Below are positions 40,448 through 46,850 of a stretch of 50,827 bases of DNA, piece after piece. The stretch is from the IMG/VR virus record IMGVR_UViG_3300038429_000331, positions 1-50,827 of that record; one strand, written 5' to 3'. A program made the position numbers and the translations under genes. Within the stretch, counting starts at the first letter, position 1. Each line of letters begins with the position of its first letter. Source of the stretch: a virus. The notes under the pieces are model-generated. The model was not told the origin of the DNA, did no database searches, and worked only from the letters and a program-made list of their open reading frames with translations.

Positions 40448-40929
40448 GATGCTGCCTGCCTTTCGTTGCTGTGCAGGCGCGTATGGCACCGATCACAGAG
40501 AATGAGCAGGTTGGATGGATCATGATTCGGTCTGGCGCTGGTGCGTCCCATGCCGTCGATATGATGGACCGTCAGTTCGCGACCGAAGGTAGCCTTATGC
40601 TCGGCGTTGCTTATGCCGCAGTGAGTGCATCCGTCACGTTCTCTCCGCTCGATTACTTCAGGATGAGCTCCGAAGTGGTACTTCTGTTGGTAGCGCCTGA
40701 TGTACTCGCGCGACTTCTGGAGATTTTTCCTCCAATACCATTTCGAATAACATTTCTCACAGAGGCCGTGGCCAGTGATGATTCCAACCGTTCCGCATCC
40801 AGAGCAGGCCCTTATCTTTTCGGGCTTCATGGGGATGCCTTGTTCCCGTCTCTGCCGTCTCTTGTAGCAGCGCAGACAGAGATCCTTAAAATCAATTTCT
40901 CTTTCGTTACAATCCATGCAGAGCTTCAT
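40444..40929 (-). CDS. HNH endonuclease with zinc-ribbon arms
   Basis: 161 aa, start 40929. It opens with two CxxC pairs (CMDCNE, CLRCYK), then CSGCG and CEKCYSKWYW, and closes with the HNH core CTHCGISN ... LTVHHIDGMG ... NLLILCDRCHTRLHS. The multi-ribbon layout is like free-standing homing endonucleases. It separates the 86-aa gene from the SbcDC gene and its DNA looks AT-richer, suggesting insertion. Confidence 0.8.
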   Translation of the reverse strand: MKLCMDCNEREIDFKDLCLRCYKRRQRREQGIPMKPEKIRACSGCGTVGIITGHGLCEKCYSKWYWRKNLQKSREYIRRYQQKYHFGAHPEVIERRERDGCTHCGISNAEHKATFGRELTVHHIDGMGRTSARPNHDPSNLLILCDRCHTRLHSNERQAAS

Positions 40930-41186
40930 CTGAGCGCCTCCACGTCGTCGTCGCTGACGAGCTCGACCGCCATGCGCGAGAGCGGCTGCGGGGTCTCGAA
41001 GGGGATCTCGTCGATCGCCGCTTCCGCCGCGGCCTCCGCGATGCGTTCGAGACTCGGCGCACTCAGGAGCTTCTTGATATCGGCACCGTTGCCCTGAACG
41101 AGGACGGAGTGAACGTCAAAGCCGTTTGCGTGCTTGATGCCACCTACCGTGAAAGCAACCCCTTCCAAGTGAAAATAGACTGTCAT
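40926..41186 (-). CDS. Small unknown protein
   Basis: 86 aa from ATG 41186 (TVYFHLEGVAFTVGG), which overlaps the upstream gene stop. Beta strands first, then helical segments with EIPFETPQPLSRM. Belongs to the recombination operon by position. No motif recognised. Confidence 0.6.
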   Translation of the reverse strand: MTVYFHLEGVAFTVGGIKHANGFDVHSVLVQGNGADIKKLLSAPSLERIAEAAAEAAIDEIPFETPQPLSRMAVELVSDDDVEALR

Positions 41187-42166
41187 GCGGCACCGCCTTT
41201 CGGCGCGTTCTTCTGCAGCCACGCTTCGAAGCGGTCGATGGCACTGTTGATCTCCTCGATTGTCGCGTCCTTCTTCGCCACCAGGTCTTCGAGCAGCTTC
41301 GTCGCCTTGGCGGAGCCGCTGATCTTTTCCCGGTAGCTCTCCATCATTTCGCGCGCGGCCTGAAGCGGCGTCTTCTCGGGTGCCGGGGGAGCATCGTCGA
41401 AGTCGTCGAGAGGGAGCTCTCCCTCCGCATGCGCGGGCCCCGGGATCCTCTCGCCGTTCTCGTCGTACGTGCGCTGGATCTGCTTCGGAGGCCCGAACAC
41501 GGTCTCCGTCGCACCCAGGGCGTGGCTGATCACAGCGTCGCGCATCGTCGGATCGGTCATGATACCGTTCACGTTGCGGTCGATGCGGAGGATTTTCATC
41601 CCGCGCATGAGCTCCTGCGGAGTCTTGAAGCTGCGCGCGATCTTCGCCAGCTTGTGAATAAGCGCATGCTGAAATCCGGTCACCGCACGCTGCTCGCCAA
41701 ACTTCGCGGTTTCAAGCACGTGCTTGCGCTTGGCATTGTCGGTGCTGTACTTGCCTTCGGTGTCACTGAGAAAATCCAGCTCGGCGCGCTGCTCGGCGTC
41801 AAACTCATAACTGGCAGTCTCTCGAAGCATCGAGCCGTCAGGCTGCCGTTTTTCACCTGCTCCTGAGCAGACGTAGACATACTTGCTACGTTTGCTCGTC
41901 GTCTGTTCCGTGATCGTGATCCCGGCCTTTTCCCTGATCAGGTTGACGAGCTGCGGTTTTGCCATGATGCCGACCTTCGGGATTGGCGGGTAGAAATCGT
42001 CAACTGTCGGTTTGATGATGCTGACGACCGGAATGAACAGCGCCGCGGTCTCCAGGTCCTCGGGTCGCACGTAGGAAATACAGTTCGGCTCGGAATTGAG
42101 GATCGCCAGCGCCCTGGCCTTCGCTTCCGCCTGTATCTTGGCGGGCACGTTTTCTGTAGAATCCAT
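41183..42166 (-). CDS. Unknown 327-aa recombination-operon protein
   Basis: ATG 42166 with GAAGGAGCCGAGAT; a longer frame from 42700 is probably not used. The middle resembles phage conserved proteins with a basic, helical core (RETASYEFDAEQRAELD, FGEQRAVTGFQHALIHKLAKIA, DRNVNGIMTDPTMRDAVISHA). It lies before a fused Mre11-Rad50, where phages often encode a single-strand annealing protein, so that role is possible. I cannot assign a family. A terminator and an RNA hairpin lie just upstream. Confidence 0.6.
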   Translation of the reverse strand: MDSTENVPAKIQAEAKARALAILNSEPNCISYVRPEDLETAALFIPVVSIIKPTVDDFYPPIPKVGIMAKPQLVNLIREKAGITITEQTTSKRSKYVYVCSGAGEKRQPDGSMLRETASYEFDAEQRAELDFLSDTEGKYSTDNAKRKHVLETAKFGEQRAVTGFQHALIHKLAKIARSFKTPQELMRGMKILRIDRNVNGIMTDPTMRDAVISHALGATETVFGPPKQIQRTYDENGERIPGPAHAEGELPLDDFDDAPPAPEKTPLQAAREMMESYREKISGSAKATKLLEDLVAKKDATIEEINSAIDRFEAWLQKNAPKGGAA

Positions 42167-42202
42167 ATCTCGGCTCCTTCTTCCCCTCGCGGGGAGTGCT
42201 TG

Positions 42203-42248
42203 AAAAAACCGGGTCGGCGGGGTGAGTTGACAGCTTCCCGCCGCCCGG
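42203..42248 (-). terminator. Intrinsic terminator upstream of the 327-aa gene
   Basis: On the minus strand CCGGG-CGGCGGG pairs with CCCCGCCG-A-CCCGG around a 14-nt loop, with one bulge, followed directly by TTTTTT. It lies 37 bases before the start codon. It ends the upstream early transcript or acts as a regulated attenuator for the recombination operon. Confidence 0.75.
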
Positions 42249-42250
42249 CA

Positions 42251-42292
42251 GGAGCCGAACACGCGCTGCTGTCGTAGCGCGCACTCGGCTCC
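42251..42292 (-). promoter_or_regulatory. Hairpin whose arm can pair with the downstream ribosome site
   Basis: On the minus RNA, GGAGCCGA...AGCGCG forms a 17-bp stem (14 Watson-Crick pairs plus three G-U) around an 8-nt loop. The 3' arm contains UCGGCUCC. The same GGAGCCGAG is repeated at the ribosome site (42177-42169), so the arm could alternatively cover that site. A switch is an inference; covariation is not tested. Confidence 0.55.
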
Positions 42293-42306
42293 GATTGCCA
42301 AGACCT

Positions 42307-42624
42307 TTACGCGGGACCTGCCTCCTTTGGTGCTTCGGCCGCATTGATGCCGGCCGCGGGATTCGGCGTCGCGATCGGAACGGAGGTCGAAACGATCTTT
42401 ACCGTCGCCTGCCCTGTCCCGTCGGGGTTGAAGTGGCCCTGGCTCTCGACGTGGATGCCGAGTTCGCTCTTGACGTCGGTGAACAGCTTGGAGATCTCCG
42501 TCACCACGGCCTTCTCTCCGGCTGCCACGGCGCGGTGCAACGCACTGGCCTCCTTTGCGATGTCCTTCTCGATTGAGGCAGCGACGTTTTCTGCCTTCCC
42601 GATCAAATTCCGATACCAGCTCAT
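42307..42624 (-). CDS. Small unknown protein
   Basis: 105 aa, ATG 42624 overlapping the previous stop (ATGA). N-terminal helices (NLIGKAENVAASIEKDIAKEAS), then a beta segment and a Pro/Ala tail. TAA at 42307 is followed by the regulatory structures. No family recognised. Confidence 0.6.
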   Translation of the reverse strand: MSWYRNLIGKAENVAASIEKDIAKEASALHRAVAAGEKAVVTEISKLFTDVKSELGIHVESQGHFNPDGTGQATVKIVSTSVPIATPNPAAGINAAEAPKEAGPA

Positions 42625-42887
42625 TCAAACCTCCTCGAACGATTTTTCGCGCCGGCCAACAGCCGGCCCTCCCGGTTTCCTCCCAGCTTGATTTGGTCAT
42701 CCACGGCTTTCTTGATCTCAGCCTGCATCCAGCAGGTGAGCTCGTCAGTCACGTCCACCGCGGCGCGTAGAATGCGAATCACCTGCGCGTCTTTCGCTGC
42801 AGCGCGAGCAGGAAATACACGCACAAGGACGTCATATCCAGCACCGCCCACACTCACACGCATGGAGCGAAAGTGCGGCTTCTTCAT
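42621..42887 (-). CDS. Small unknown protein
   Basis: 88 aa, ATG 42887 overlapping its neighbour (ATGA). Alpha/beta with RMSVGGAGYDVLV-like beta strands early, then IRILRAAVDVTDELTCWMQA and a basic end (GAKNRSRRFE). Early gene by position. Confidence 0.55.
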   Translation of the reverse strand: MKKPHFRSMRVSVGGAGYDVLVRVFPARAAAKDAQVIRILRAAVDVTDELTCWMQAEIKKAVDDQIKLGGNREGRLLAGAKNRSRRFE

Positions 42888-43096
42888 GCCGGCCGTCCCT
42901 CAGGATTGCCCCCAGACCGCGGGGCGGGGGCCTCGCCCCTACCCCGGTGATGAGCGCCGTATCTATTGACCTCCATCTCCCTGAAGACGCAGTAGCGAGC
43001 AAAGTCGCTGACGTGCTTCCAGCGCCGCTTCTTGGCGACGTAGGCTTCCAGGGATGCGCGCTCCTCGGCAGTTACTCTGAAACGAACTTCGCTCAT
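42884..43096 (-). CDS. Small DNA-binding-like protein (RHH type)
   Basis: 70 aa, ATG 43096 overlapping the lipoprotein stop. VRFRVTAEERASLEAYVAKKRR and WKHVSDFARYCVFREM have the strand-helix-helix layout of ribbon-helix-helix or mobilisation-type DNA-binding proteins. The Arg/Pro-rich tail is disordered. Early gene with possible regulatory role. Confidence 0.5.
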   Translation of the reverse strand: MSEVRFRVTAEERASLEAYVAKKRRWKHVSDFARYCVFREMEVNRYGAHHRGRGEAPAPRSGGNPEGRPA

Positions 43097-44073
43097 GCCG
43101 GTGACCTCCCGAGAATCGCAACATCCGATCCACCCTGTTCGACAGCCAAGAATTTCCCGTCGCCGTAGGTAATTGCTGTCCAGAAATTCTCCGATGGCAG
43201 GTTATCGAGATACCAATGCACCCCATCAGCAGATACAGCCGCCGTGCTGGTCGGCTGGCTGTTCGTCTCGCAGGAGACGACGACAAACTCGCCACCTCCC
43301 GCAGTGATAGCCTGCCAACACGTCACGCCTGGAAGCTGCACCAGCGTCCAATCGACTCCATTCGGCGATACCGCGGCGGAAGAACTCTCCTCTGAAATTG
43401 CTACGAACTCTCCATCGCCAAACGTCACCGATTCCCAACAGAGGACGGCGGGCATCTTTTCTATTTGCCAATGGATTCCGTCTATTGACGTCACCGCGGC
43501 ATCAGAGTTTCTGGCAGGGGCCGTCCCCTGGGCGACAGCGACAAACTTGCCATCACCGCACGTGACCGATTGCCACTCTGCAGCCTTAGGTAGTTTCTCC
43601 AAAGTCCAGTGCTGCCCGTCGGGAGAGGTTGATATGAGATCGTTCGCACTTCCGCCACCAGAGAAGGCAACGAACAATCCATCGCCATAGGTGATCGAGT
43701 ACCAATCCGCAGCCGCGCCCAGGTCAGCTGTCGACCAGGTCTTTCCGTCGACAGACCAGATCGCGATTGAGCTCCCGTACGCGATCGCGACGAATCTACT
43801 GTCGCCGAATGTCACAGCCTCCCAGGCTTCTACCGGGACGCTGTATGAGGTCCACGCGACTCCATCGCTCGAAACGTGGTCGAGAGATCCATCCCATTCG
43901 AGCGTGACAAAGATCCCGTTTCCGTAGGTGACGCTCTCGCAAGAGACCTGAGATAGCGAGGAAGGCTGCCAACTGCTCGACTGGGGAATCACTGGATTCT
44001 GAACCGTTGGCGCGGCGACGCTGCAGCCGATTGTCAGGATCAGAATCCCCAGGAGCAGAAGGACCTTCTTCAT
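43093..44073 (-). CDS. Early lipoprotein with seven-bladed beta-propeller
   Basis: 326 aa, ATG 44073 overlapping the HTH-gene stop. Signal peptide with lipobox: residues 1-16 hydrophobic, then ...LTIGC (Cys ~17). The mature part has seven repeats starting near W(E/Q/Y)(A/S)(V/I)T(F/Y)GDG-FVA and including SxDGxxW (blades 1-6 clear, seventh partial), closed by an N-terminal SSWQPSSLS strand, i.e. a velcro-closed BNR-like propeller. It would sit on the membrane surface. Such early lipoproteins can exclude other phages, but that is inference. Confidence 0.8.
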   Translation of the reverse strand: MKKVLLLLGILILTIGCSVAAPTVQNPVIPQSSSWQPSSLSQVSCESVTYGNGIFVTLEWDGSLDHVSSDGVAWTSYSVPVEAWEAVTFGDSRFVAIAYGSSIAIWSVDGKTWSTADLGAAADWYSITYGDGLFVAFSGGGSANDLISTSPDGQHWTLEKLPKAAEWQSVTCGDGKFVAVAQGTAPARNSDAAVTSIDGIHWQIEKMPAVLCWESVTFGDGEFVAISEESSSAAVSPNGVDWTLVQLPGVTCWQAITAGGGEFVVVSCETNSQPTSTAAVSADGVHWYLDNLPSENFWTAITYGDGKFLAVEQGGSDVAILGRSPA

Positions 44074-44324
44074 GCAGGCCTCACAGAACGGCCAGGGCGA
44101 GGGCGGGGTGCCCCGCCCTGGTCCGGGATCTCGATCACAGCCTCACGGGTATTGCGCCGCGCGTACTCTTGAGCCTGGGCCTTGGTGACGCGGTAGCCAG
44201 CGCCGACACGGATGCAGCCGAGGCGCTTCGCGGCGATCTCGCGGTACAACGTCTTCGCTGAAACGCGGAAGCATTCAGCAACTTCGGGAACGGTGTTGAT
44301 GTCGGCGAGCTGCTCGAGGGTCAC
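44070..44324 (-). CDS. Excisionase-like winged HTH protein
   Basis: 84 aa, GTG 44324 overlapping its neighbour. NTVPEVAECFRVSAKTLYREIAAKRLGCIRVGAGYRVTKAQAQEY-type layout (positions ~8-55, only partly quoted) matches the MerR-like HTH of excisionases, ending with IPDQGG and a basic tail. In temperate phages it directs excision with integrase. Here the integrase is broken. Confidence 0.7.
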   Translation of the reverse strand: MTLEQLADINTVPEVAECFRVSAKTLYREIAAKRLGCIRVGAGYRVTKAQAQEYARRNTREAVIEIPDQGGAPRPRPGRSVRPA

Positions 44325-44512
44325 GCAGATACCGCCTTTCGCTTTTCCTCGCGATCCAGCTTCTCCAGGATTGCCAGACGAGCGAATCCGCCCTGGGTCT
44401 GCTCGTTGCCATCGCAGAAATCCAGGAAGTGCTGCAGTTCGTTGCCCTTGAACGGAACCCTCAAGAGCTTTCCCTTGACTCTGTCCGCTTGCGGTCTTTT
44501 TATCCTGTTCAC
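44321..44512 (-). CDS. Small RHH-like regulator, leaderless candidate
   Basis: 63 aa with GTG 44512. The -10 element at 44524-44519 predicts a start point at or very close to the GTG, so the message would be leaderless. The sequence is basic with a strand (KLLRVPFKGNELQ) and helices (GGFARLAILEKLDREEK), a ribbon-helix-helix-like layout. First gene of the leftward early operon. An alternative TTG further in has GGGAAAG upstream. Confidence 0.55.
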   Translation of the reverse strand: MNRIKRPQADRVKGKLLRVPFKGNELQHFLDFCDGNEQTQGGFARLAILEKLDREEKRKAVSA

Positions 44513-44518
44513 GATTAG

Positions 44519-44547
44519 ATTATGTCCTGATACGGACTATTTGTCAA
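44519..44547 (-). promoter_or_regulatory. Strong leftward early promoter
   Basis: On the minus strand TTGACA (44547-44542) and CATAAT (44524-44519) are 17 bases apart. Drives the RHH-like gene and the early operon. The spacer contains an inverted repeat GTCC-N6-GGAC, a probable operator. Confidence 0.8.
44524..44537. promoter_or_regulatory. Inverted-repeat operator in the early promoter spacer
   Basis: GTCCTGATACGGAC on the plus strand has GTCC and GGAC arms separated by six bases. It lies between -35 and -10 of the leftward promoter, so a bound dimer would block it. The size fits a lambda-like or RHH operator. Confidence 0.5.
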
Positions 44548-44567
44548 GCAACTTTTATATTTTTTTG

Positions 44568-44596
44568 TTGCGTTATGGTTTTCTTGTCAGTATAAT
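44568..44596 (+). promoter_or_regulatory. Rightward promoter facing the repressor fragment
   Basis: TTGCGT (44568-44573) and TATAAT (44591-44596) with a 17-base spacer. Points to the XRE fragment and attP. Divergent with the early promoter, as in a lysogeny switch. Confidence 0.7.
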
Positions 44597-44631
44597 GAGT
44601 TATTGAATCCTGGGAGGGGGCGGAGAAGCGT

Positions 44632-44733
44632 TTGCACAGGTTTCTCGAAAGCCTCGACAGGGTTCTTGACGAACGAGAAGAACGTCGGCCTTGGCTCGCA
44701 AAGACATCAGGCGTTCCGCTTAGAGTCCGGTGA
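44632..44733 (+). pseudogene. Truncated XRE-type repressor
   Basis: TTG 44632, with GGAG 6 bases upstream at 44622-44625, to TGA 44731-44733; 33 aa. FLESLDRVLDER, WLAKTSGVPL are the opening helices of an XRE/CI HTH domain. The reading frame ends just where helix 3 (recognition) and the rest of the repressor should follow, four bases before the tRNA half. The divergent promoters and operator agree with a repressor position. As encoded here it cannot be an intact repressor. Confidence 0.65.
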
Positions 44734-44737
44734 TCGC

Positions 44738-44784
44738 GGTGGCTGTTAACCACTAGGTCGCTGGTTCGAGTCCGGCCGGGGGAG
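44738..44784 (+). other. Probable attP core: 3' half of tRNA-Asn(GTT)
   Basis: The sequence gives an anticodon stem (44738-44754) with anticodon GTT at 44745-44747, T arm GCTGG-TTCGAGT-CCGGC (44760-44776), and acceptor 3' strand CGGGGGA plus discriminator G (44777-44784). The matching 5' half is not present upstream. A tRNA 3' half beside an integrase is the usual attP of a tRNA-targeting phage. Integration would regenerate the host tRNA-Asn. Confidence 0.8.
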
Positions 44785-44816
44785 CGAAAAGAATGACGGC
44801 GAAAAGAAATAGAGAG

Positions 44817-44841
44817 AGGCTCCTGGAGAGGGAGCCTTTTT
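44817..44841 (+). terminator. Rho-independent terminator after attP
   Basis: AGGCTCC-TGGAGAG-GGAGCCT followed by TTTTT on the plus strand. It would end the repressor-fragment transcript and, after integration, the restored tRNA transcript. It probably came from the host with the tRNA end. Confidence 0.8.
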
Positions 44842-44896
44842 CATGCCCGATGGATCGCAAATGGATTGCAGACGTTTGCAAATCCGGGAGTGAACC

Positions 44897-45835
44897 ATGA
44901 CGTACCCCAAGCCGTTCAAACGTCCCGGGCGCAAGACCTACTCCTTCATGTATGCGGATCCCGATGGGACCCGCCGTCTGGTTTCGACGGGCTGTGAGAG
45001 ACGCAGCGACGCCGACGACTTCGTGCGCAACTACGTTGACGCGCGAAGCTCGCGCAGCGGAAACATCACGTTCGGAGAGTACCAGGTCCCGTTCTACAAA
45101 CCTGACATCTGCCCCCACGTCCAGCGGCTCCGCGATTCCAGACGTTCAATCGGGTTGACGCACATCGTGAAATGCCGGCAGTGGCTCGATCGTTGGATCG
45201 TCCCGGACAAGCTCTTCATGGCGAGGCCGATGAACAGGATCACCCGCGGAGATCTCCTGGAGCTCCGCGGCCGAGTGCGGGCCCGCGTGAAGGTGGATTC
45301 GAAGCGGATCCGCGGGGACGGGATGAACACCGTGAACAAGGCCATGAGCGCGGTCTTCACCGTTTTTGCCGAGGCCGCCTTCCGCCAACACATCCCGGCA
45401 AACCCCGCGGCCGATATCGGGAATGTGCTCTATGATCTTGAAGAGCGTGAGGTCCTCTCCCTCGAGGAGCTCGAGCAGCTCTTCGCGAAGCCATGGGAAA
45501 GCCGGCTCGCGTTCGATGTATTCCGCTTTGCCGAGCTCACCGGTATGCGCTGCAGCGAGATCCTATCCATAGTGCCTTCTGCCCAGCTGCGCGGCGACGT
45601 CCTGCAGGTGGATACCGCATTCAAGGGAAAGGAGCGCGGGAAGCCGAAGTGGGGAAAGACCAGAACGATAGTGCTCTGTGCGGCCGCGCTCGAGATCCTT
45701 TCCCGCCGCCCGGGCGGTTTCCGATACGAGGATGGACGACGTTTGGGTGAGACCTGGTGGCGCGACGGCAGAATTGAATTACACTATAAATGTCTTAGAG
45801 GACGAATTGTGTCTCTATTTGCACTTGAAATGTAA
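44897..45835 (+). pseudogene. int: Tyrosine integrase, N-terminal part
   Basis: ATG 44897 with GGGAG upstream. Residues ~1-90 form an arm-binding-like domain, followed by SAM-like helices and the catalytic domain start: TGMRCSEIL with the first catalytic Arg, KWGKTRTIVL with the beta-hairpin Lys. The frame then runs into AT-rich foreign sequence after WWRDG and stops at 45833-45835. Box II (HxxR) and the Tyr are absent from this part. The phage therefore seems unable to make a complete integrase from this copy. Confidence 0.85.
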
Positions 45836-45870
45836 TAAATAGGAGCGTTCATATGGATAGTGTGGCAGCC
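45770..45870. mobile_element. AT-rich insertion splitting the integrase (IS end or chimera)
   Basis: About 28% G+C by count in the core (45770-45840) against GC-rich flanks. It begins after GACGGCAG and ends before GCAACAGGTC, replacing ~10 integrase codons and shifting the frame. It includes a short inverted pair ATTACA/TGTAAT (45779-45784, 45831-45836 region) and an AGGAGCGTTCATATG string that looks like a ribosome site plus start codon. This resembles the end of an insertion sequence, or a misjoined read. No transposase is present. Confidence 0.5.
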
Positions 45871-46178
45871 AGCACTTCGCAACAGGTCTCGAGGATCGGG
45901 AGCTCAAGCTCGGGAATCGTATTCTCACGCCGCACTGCCTCCGGCATTCTTTGAACACGCACCTGTTGGACGCCGGCGTGGATCCGCTGAAGGTCCAGCT
46001 CTATCTGTGGGGCAAGACCGCCGACGACGCCGAGCAAGGAAAGACAAGCAGGTTGACGAAGACGCAGGCGATCTACACCCACCTTCTCGATCGAATGACA
46101 GAGCCGGTGGCTCAGGCAATCGAAAAACTCTACAAAGCGGGGAAGGGCATGTCCGAGAAGGCCTCAGGGACCGCATAA
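45861..46178 (+). pseudogene. Tyrosine integrase, C-terminal part
   Basis: Frame differs from the N-terminal part and has a TAG just upstream. Contains LTPHCLRHSLNTHLLDAGVD, with the HxxR box, and KTQAIYTHLLDR, with the catalytic Tyr. These match a single tyrosine recombinase split in two. No proper start codon with a ribosome site precedes it. TAA at 46176-46178 is followed by the shared terminator. Confidence 0.85.
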
Positions 46179-46182
46179 CCGC

Positions 46183-46215
46183 GGCGCGCCCCCGCCCCAT
46201 ATCCGGGAGCGCGCC
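46183..46215. terminator. Bidirectional terminator between integrase and lysis genes
   Basis: GGCGCGCCCCCG pairs with CGGGAGCGCGCC with one mismatch around a short loop; plus-strand T-run (TTT) at its right and convergent genes on both sides. It separates the plus-strand integrase remnant from the minus-strand lysis cassette. Confidence 0.7.
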
Positions 46216-46217
46216 TT

Positions 46218-46850
46218 TCAAAACTTGTGGAAGAGATCTCCGCCCAGCTTTATCACGAAAGCAGCGCCCGCACCGATCCCCGCGCCCGCGGCTGCGGACA
46301 CGGCATCCTTCCCCGCCGCAGCTCCGCCGATCGCTCCTGCCGCGGCGCCGACGGCTGCCCAGGTCGTGTAATCAGTCAGTACCCGGTGCGCTCGCTCCTG
46401 CGCCAGCTGCTGGTTGAGCAGCTGCTGTGCTGATTCCGAGGCTTTGACATAGTCGCTGAATGTCGCTGATTCCTTTGTCTGCGCTGCCTGCAATGATTCG
46501 TATGCGCTCTGCGTCTGTTGTCGCGCTGCTTCCGAGACTGCCAAGTCCGATTTGGATTTGTCCGATATCGACTTGTTCTCGTCCAAGAGCCGAGCTGAGG
46601 TCGCTTGCAAGTTTGCTATTTGCTGCGGCCATGTCTGCAAGTCCGAGCCGAGCAGCGCCGAGAGCTCTTTGACTGTCAGCAGCTGCTTCAATGAATCCAG
46701 TATCAGCGACTGCTGCAGCGGCGTTAGCTGCGGCGAGCTGCTTTGCGATTGGGCTGAAAGGCCGGGCAAGCACCAGGTAGCAAAGAAAAGCGCCAGCAAG
46801 AGCGCCGGCCACCACGAGGATGGCCGGCAGAAGGAGCTTGCGCACCTCAC
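46218..46850 (-). CDS. Secreted coiled-coil protein with glycine-zipper end (o-spanin-like candidate)
   Basis: 210 aa from GTG 46850, which overlaps the holin-like stop (GTGA). Signal-like segment WWPALLLALFFATWCLPGL (residues ~13-31), then a coiled-coil (LTPLQQSLILDSLKQLL; SDLAVSEAARQQTQSAYESL) and a glycine-zipper tail (AAVGAAAGAIGGAAAG). Fully encloses the 157-aa gene in another frame. In phages a nested pair at the end of the lysis cassette is usually Rz/Rz1. No clear lipobox is seen. Confidence 0.65.
   Translation of the reverse strand: MRCASSFCRPSSWWPALLLALFFATWCLPGLSAQSQSSSPQLTPLQQSLILDSLKQLLTVKELSALLGSDLQTWPQQIANLQATSARLLDENKSISDKSKSDLAVSEAARQQTQSAYESLQAAQTKESATFSDYVKASESAQQLLNQQLAQERAHRVLTDYTTWAAVGAAAGAIGGAAAGKDAVSAAAGAGIGAGAAFVIKLGGDLFHKF
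46372..46845 (-). CDS. Membrane-anchored nested protein (i-spanin-like candidate)
   Basis: 157 aa from GTG 46845, five bases after the GTG of the other frame. N-terminal membrane helix (LLLPAILVVAGALAGAFLCYLV), then an alanine-rich helical stretch with coiled-coil character (ARLGLADMAAANSKLASDLS) and a Pro/Ala tail. Type II membrane topology with a periplasmic coiled coil is the i-spanin plan. It lies wholly inside the 210-aa gene. It could instead be a non-coding frame; confidence is moderate. Confidence 0.5.
   Translation of the reverse strand: MRKLLLPAILVVAGALAGAFLCYLVLARPFSPIAKQLAAANAAAAVADTGFIEAAADSQRALGAARLGLADMAAANSKLASDLSSALGREQVDIGQIQIGLGSLGSSATTDAERIRIIAGSADKGISDIQRLCQSLGISTAAAQPAAGAGASAPGTD

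Noticed and set aside
44603-44784. A complete tRNA-Asn gene
   Set aside because: No 5' acceptor strand (TCCCCCG) or D arm occurs upstream; only the anticodon arm onward is present.
44746-45118. Minus-strand ORFs ending RPDSNQRPSG and PPAGLEPAT across the tRNA half
   Set aside because: These strings are the well-known false proteins obtained by translating the antisense of a tRNA T arm. They mark the tRNA, not a gene.
46218-46850. Lipobox in the 210-aa spanin-like protein (FFATWC)
   Set aside because: The residues before the Cys (T-W) do not fit the lipobox consensus, so it is treated as a plain signal or anchor.
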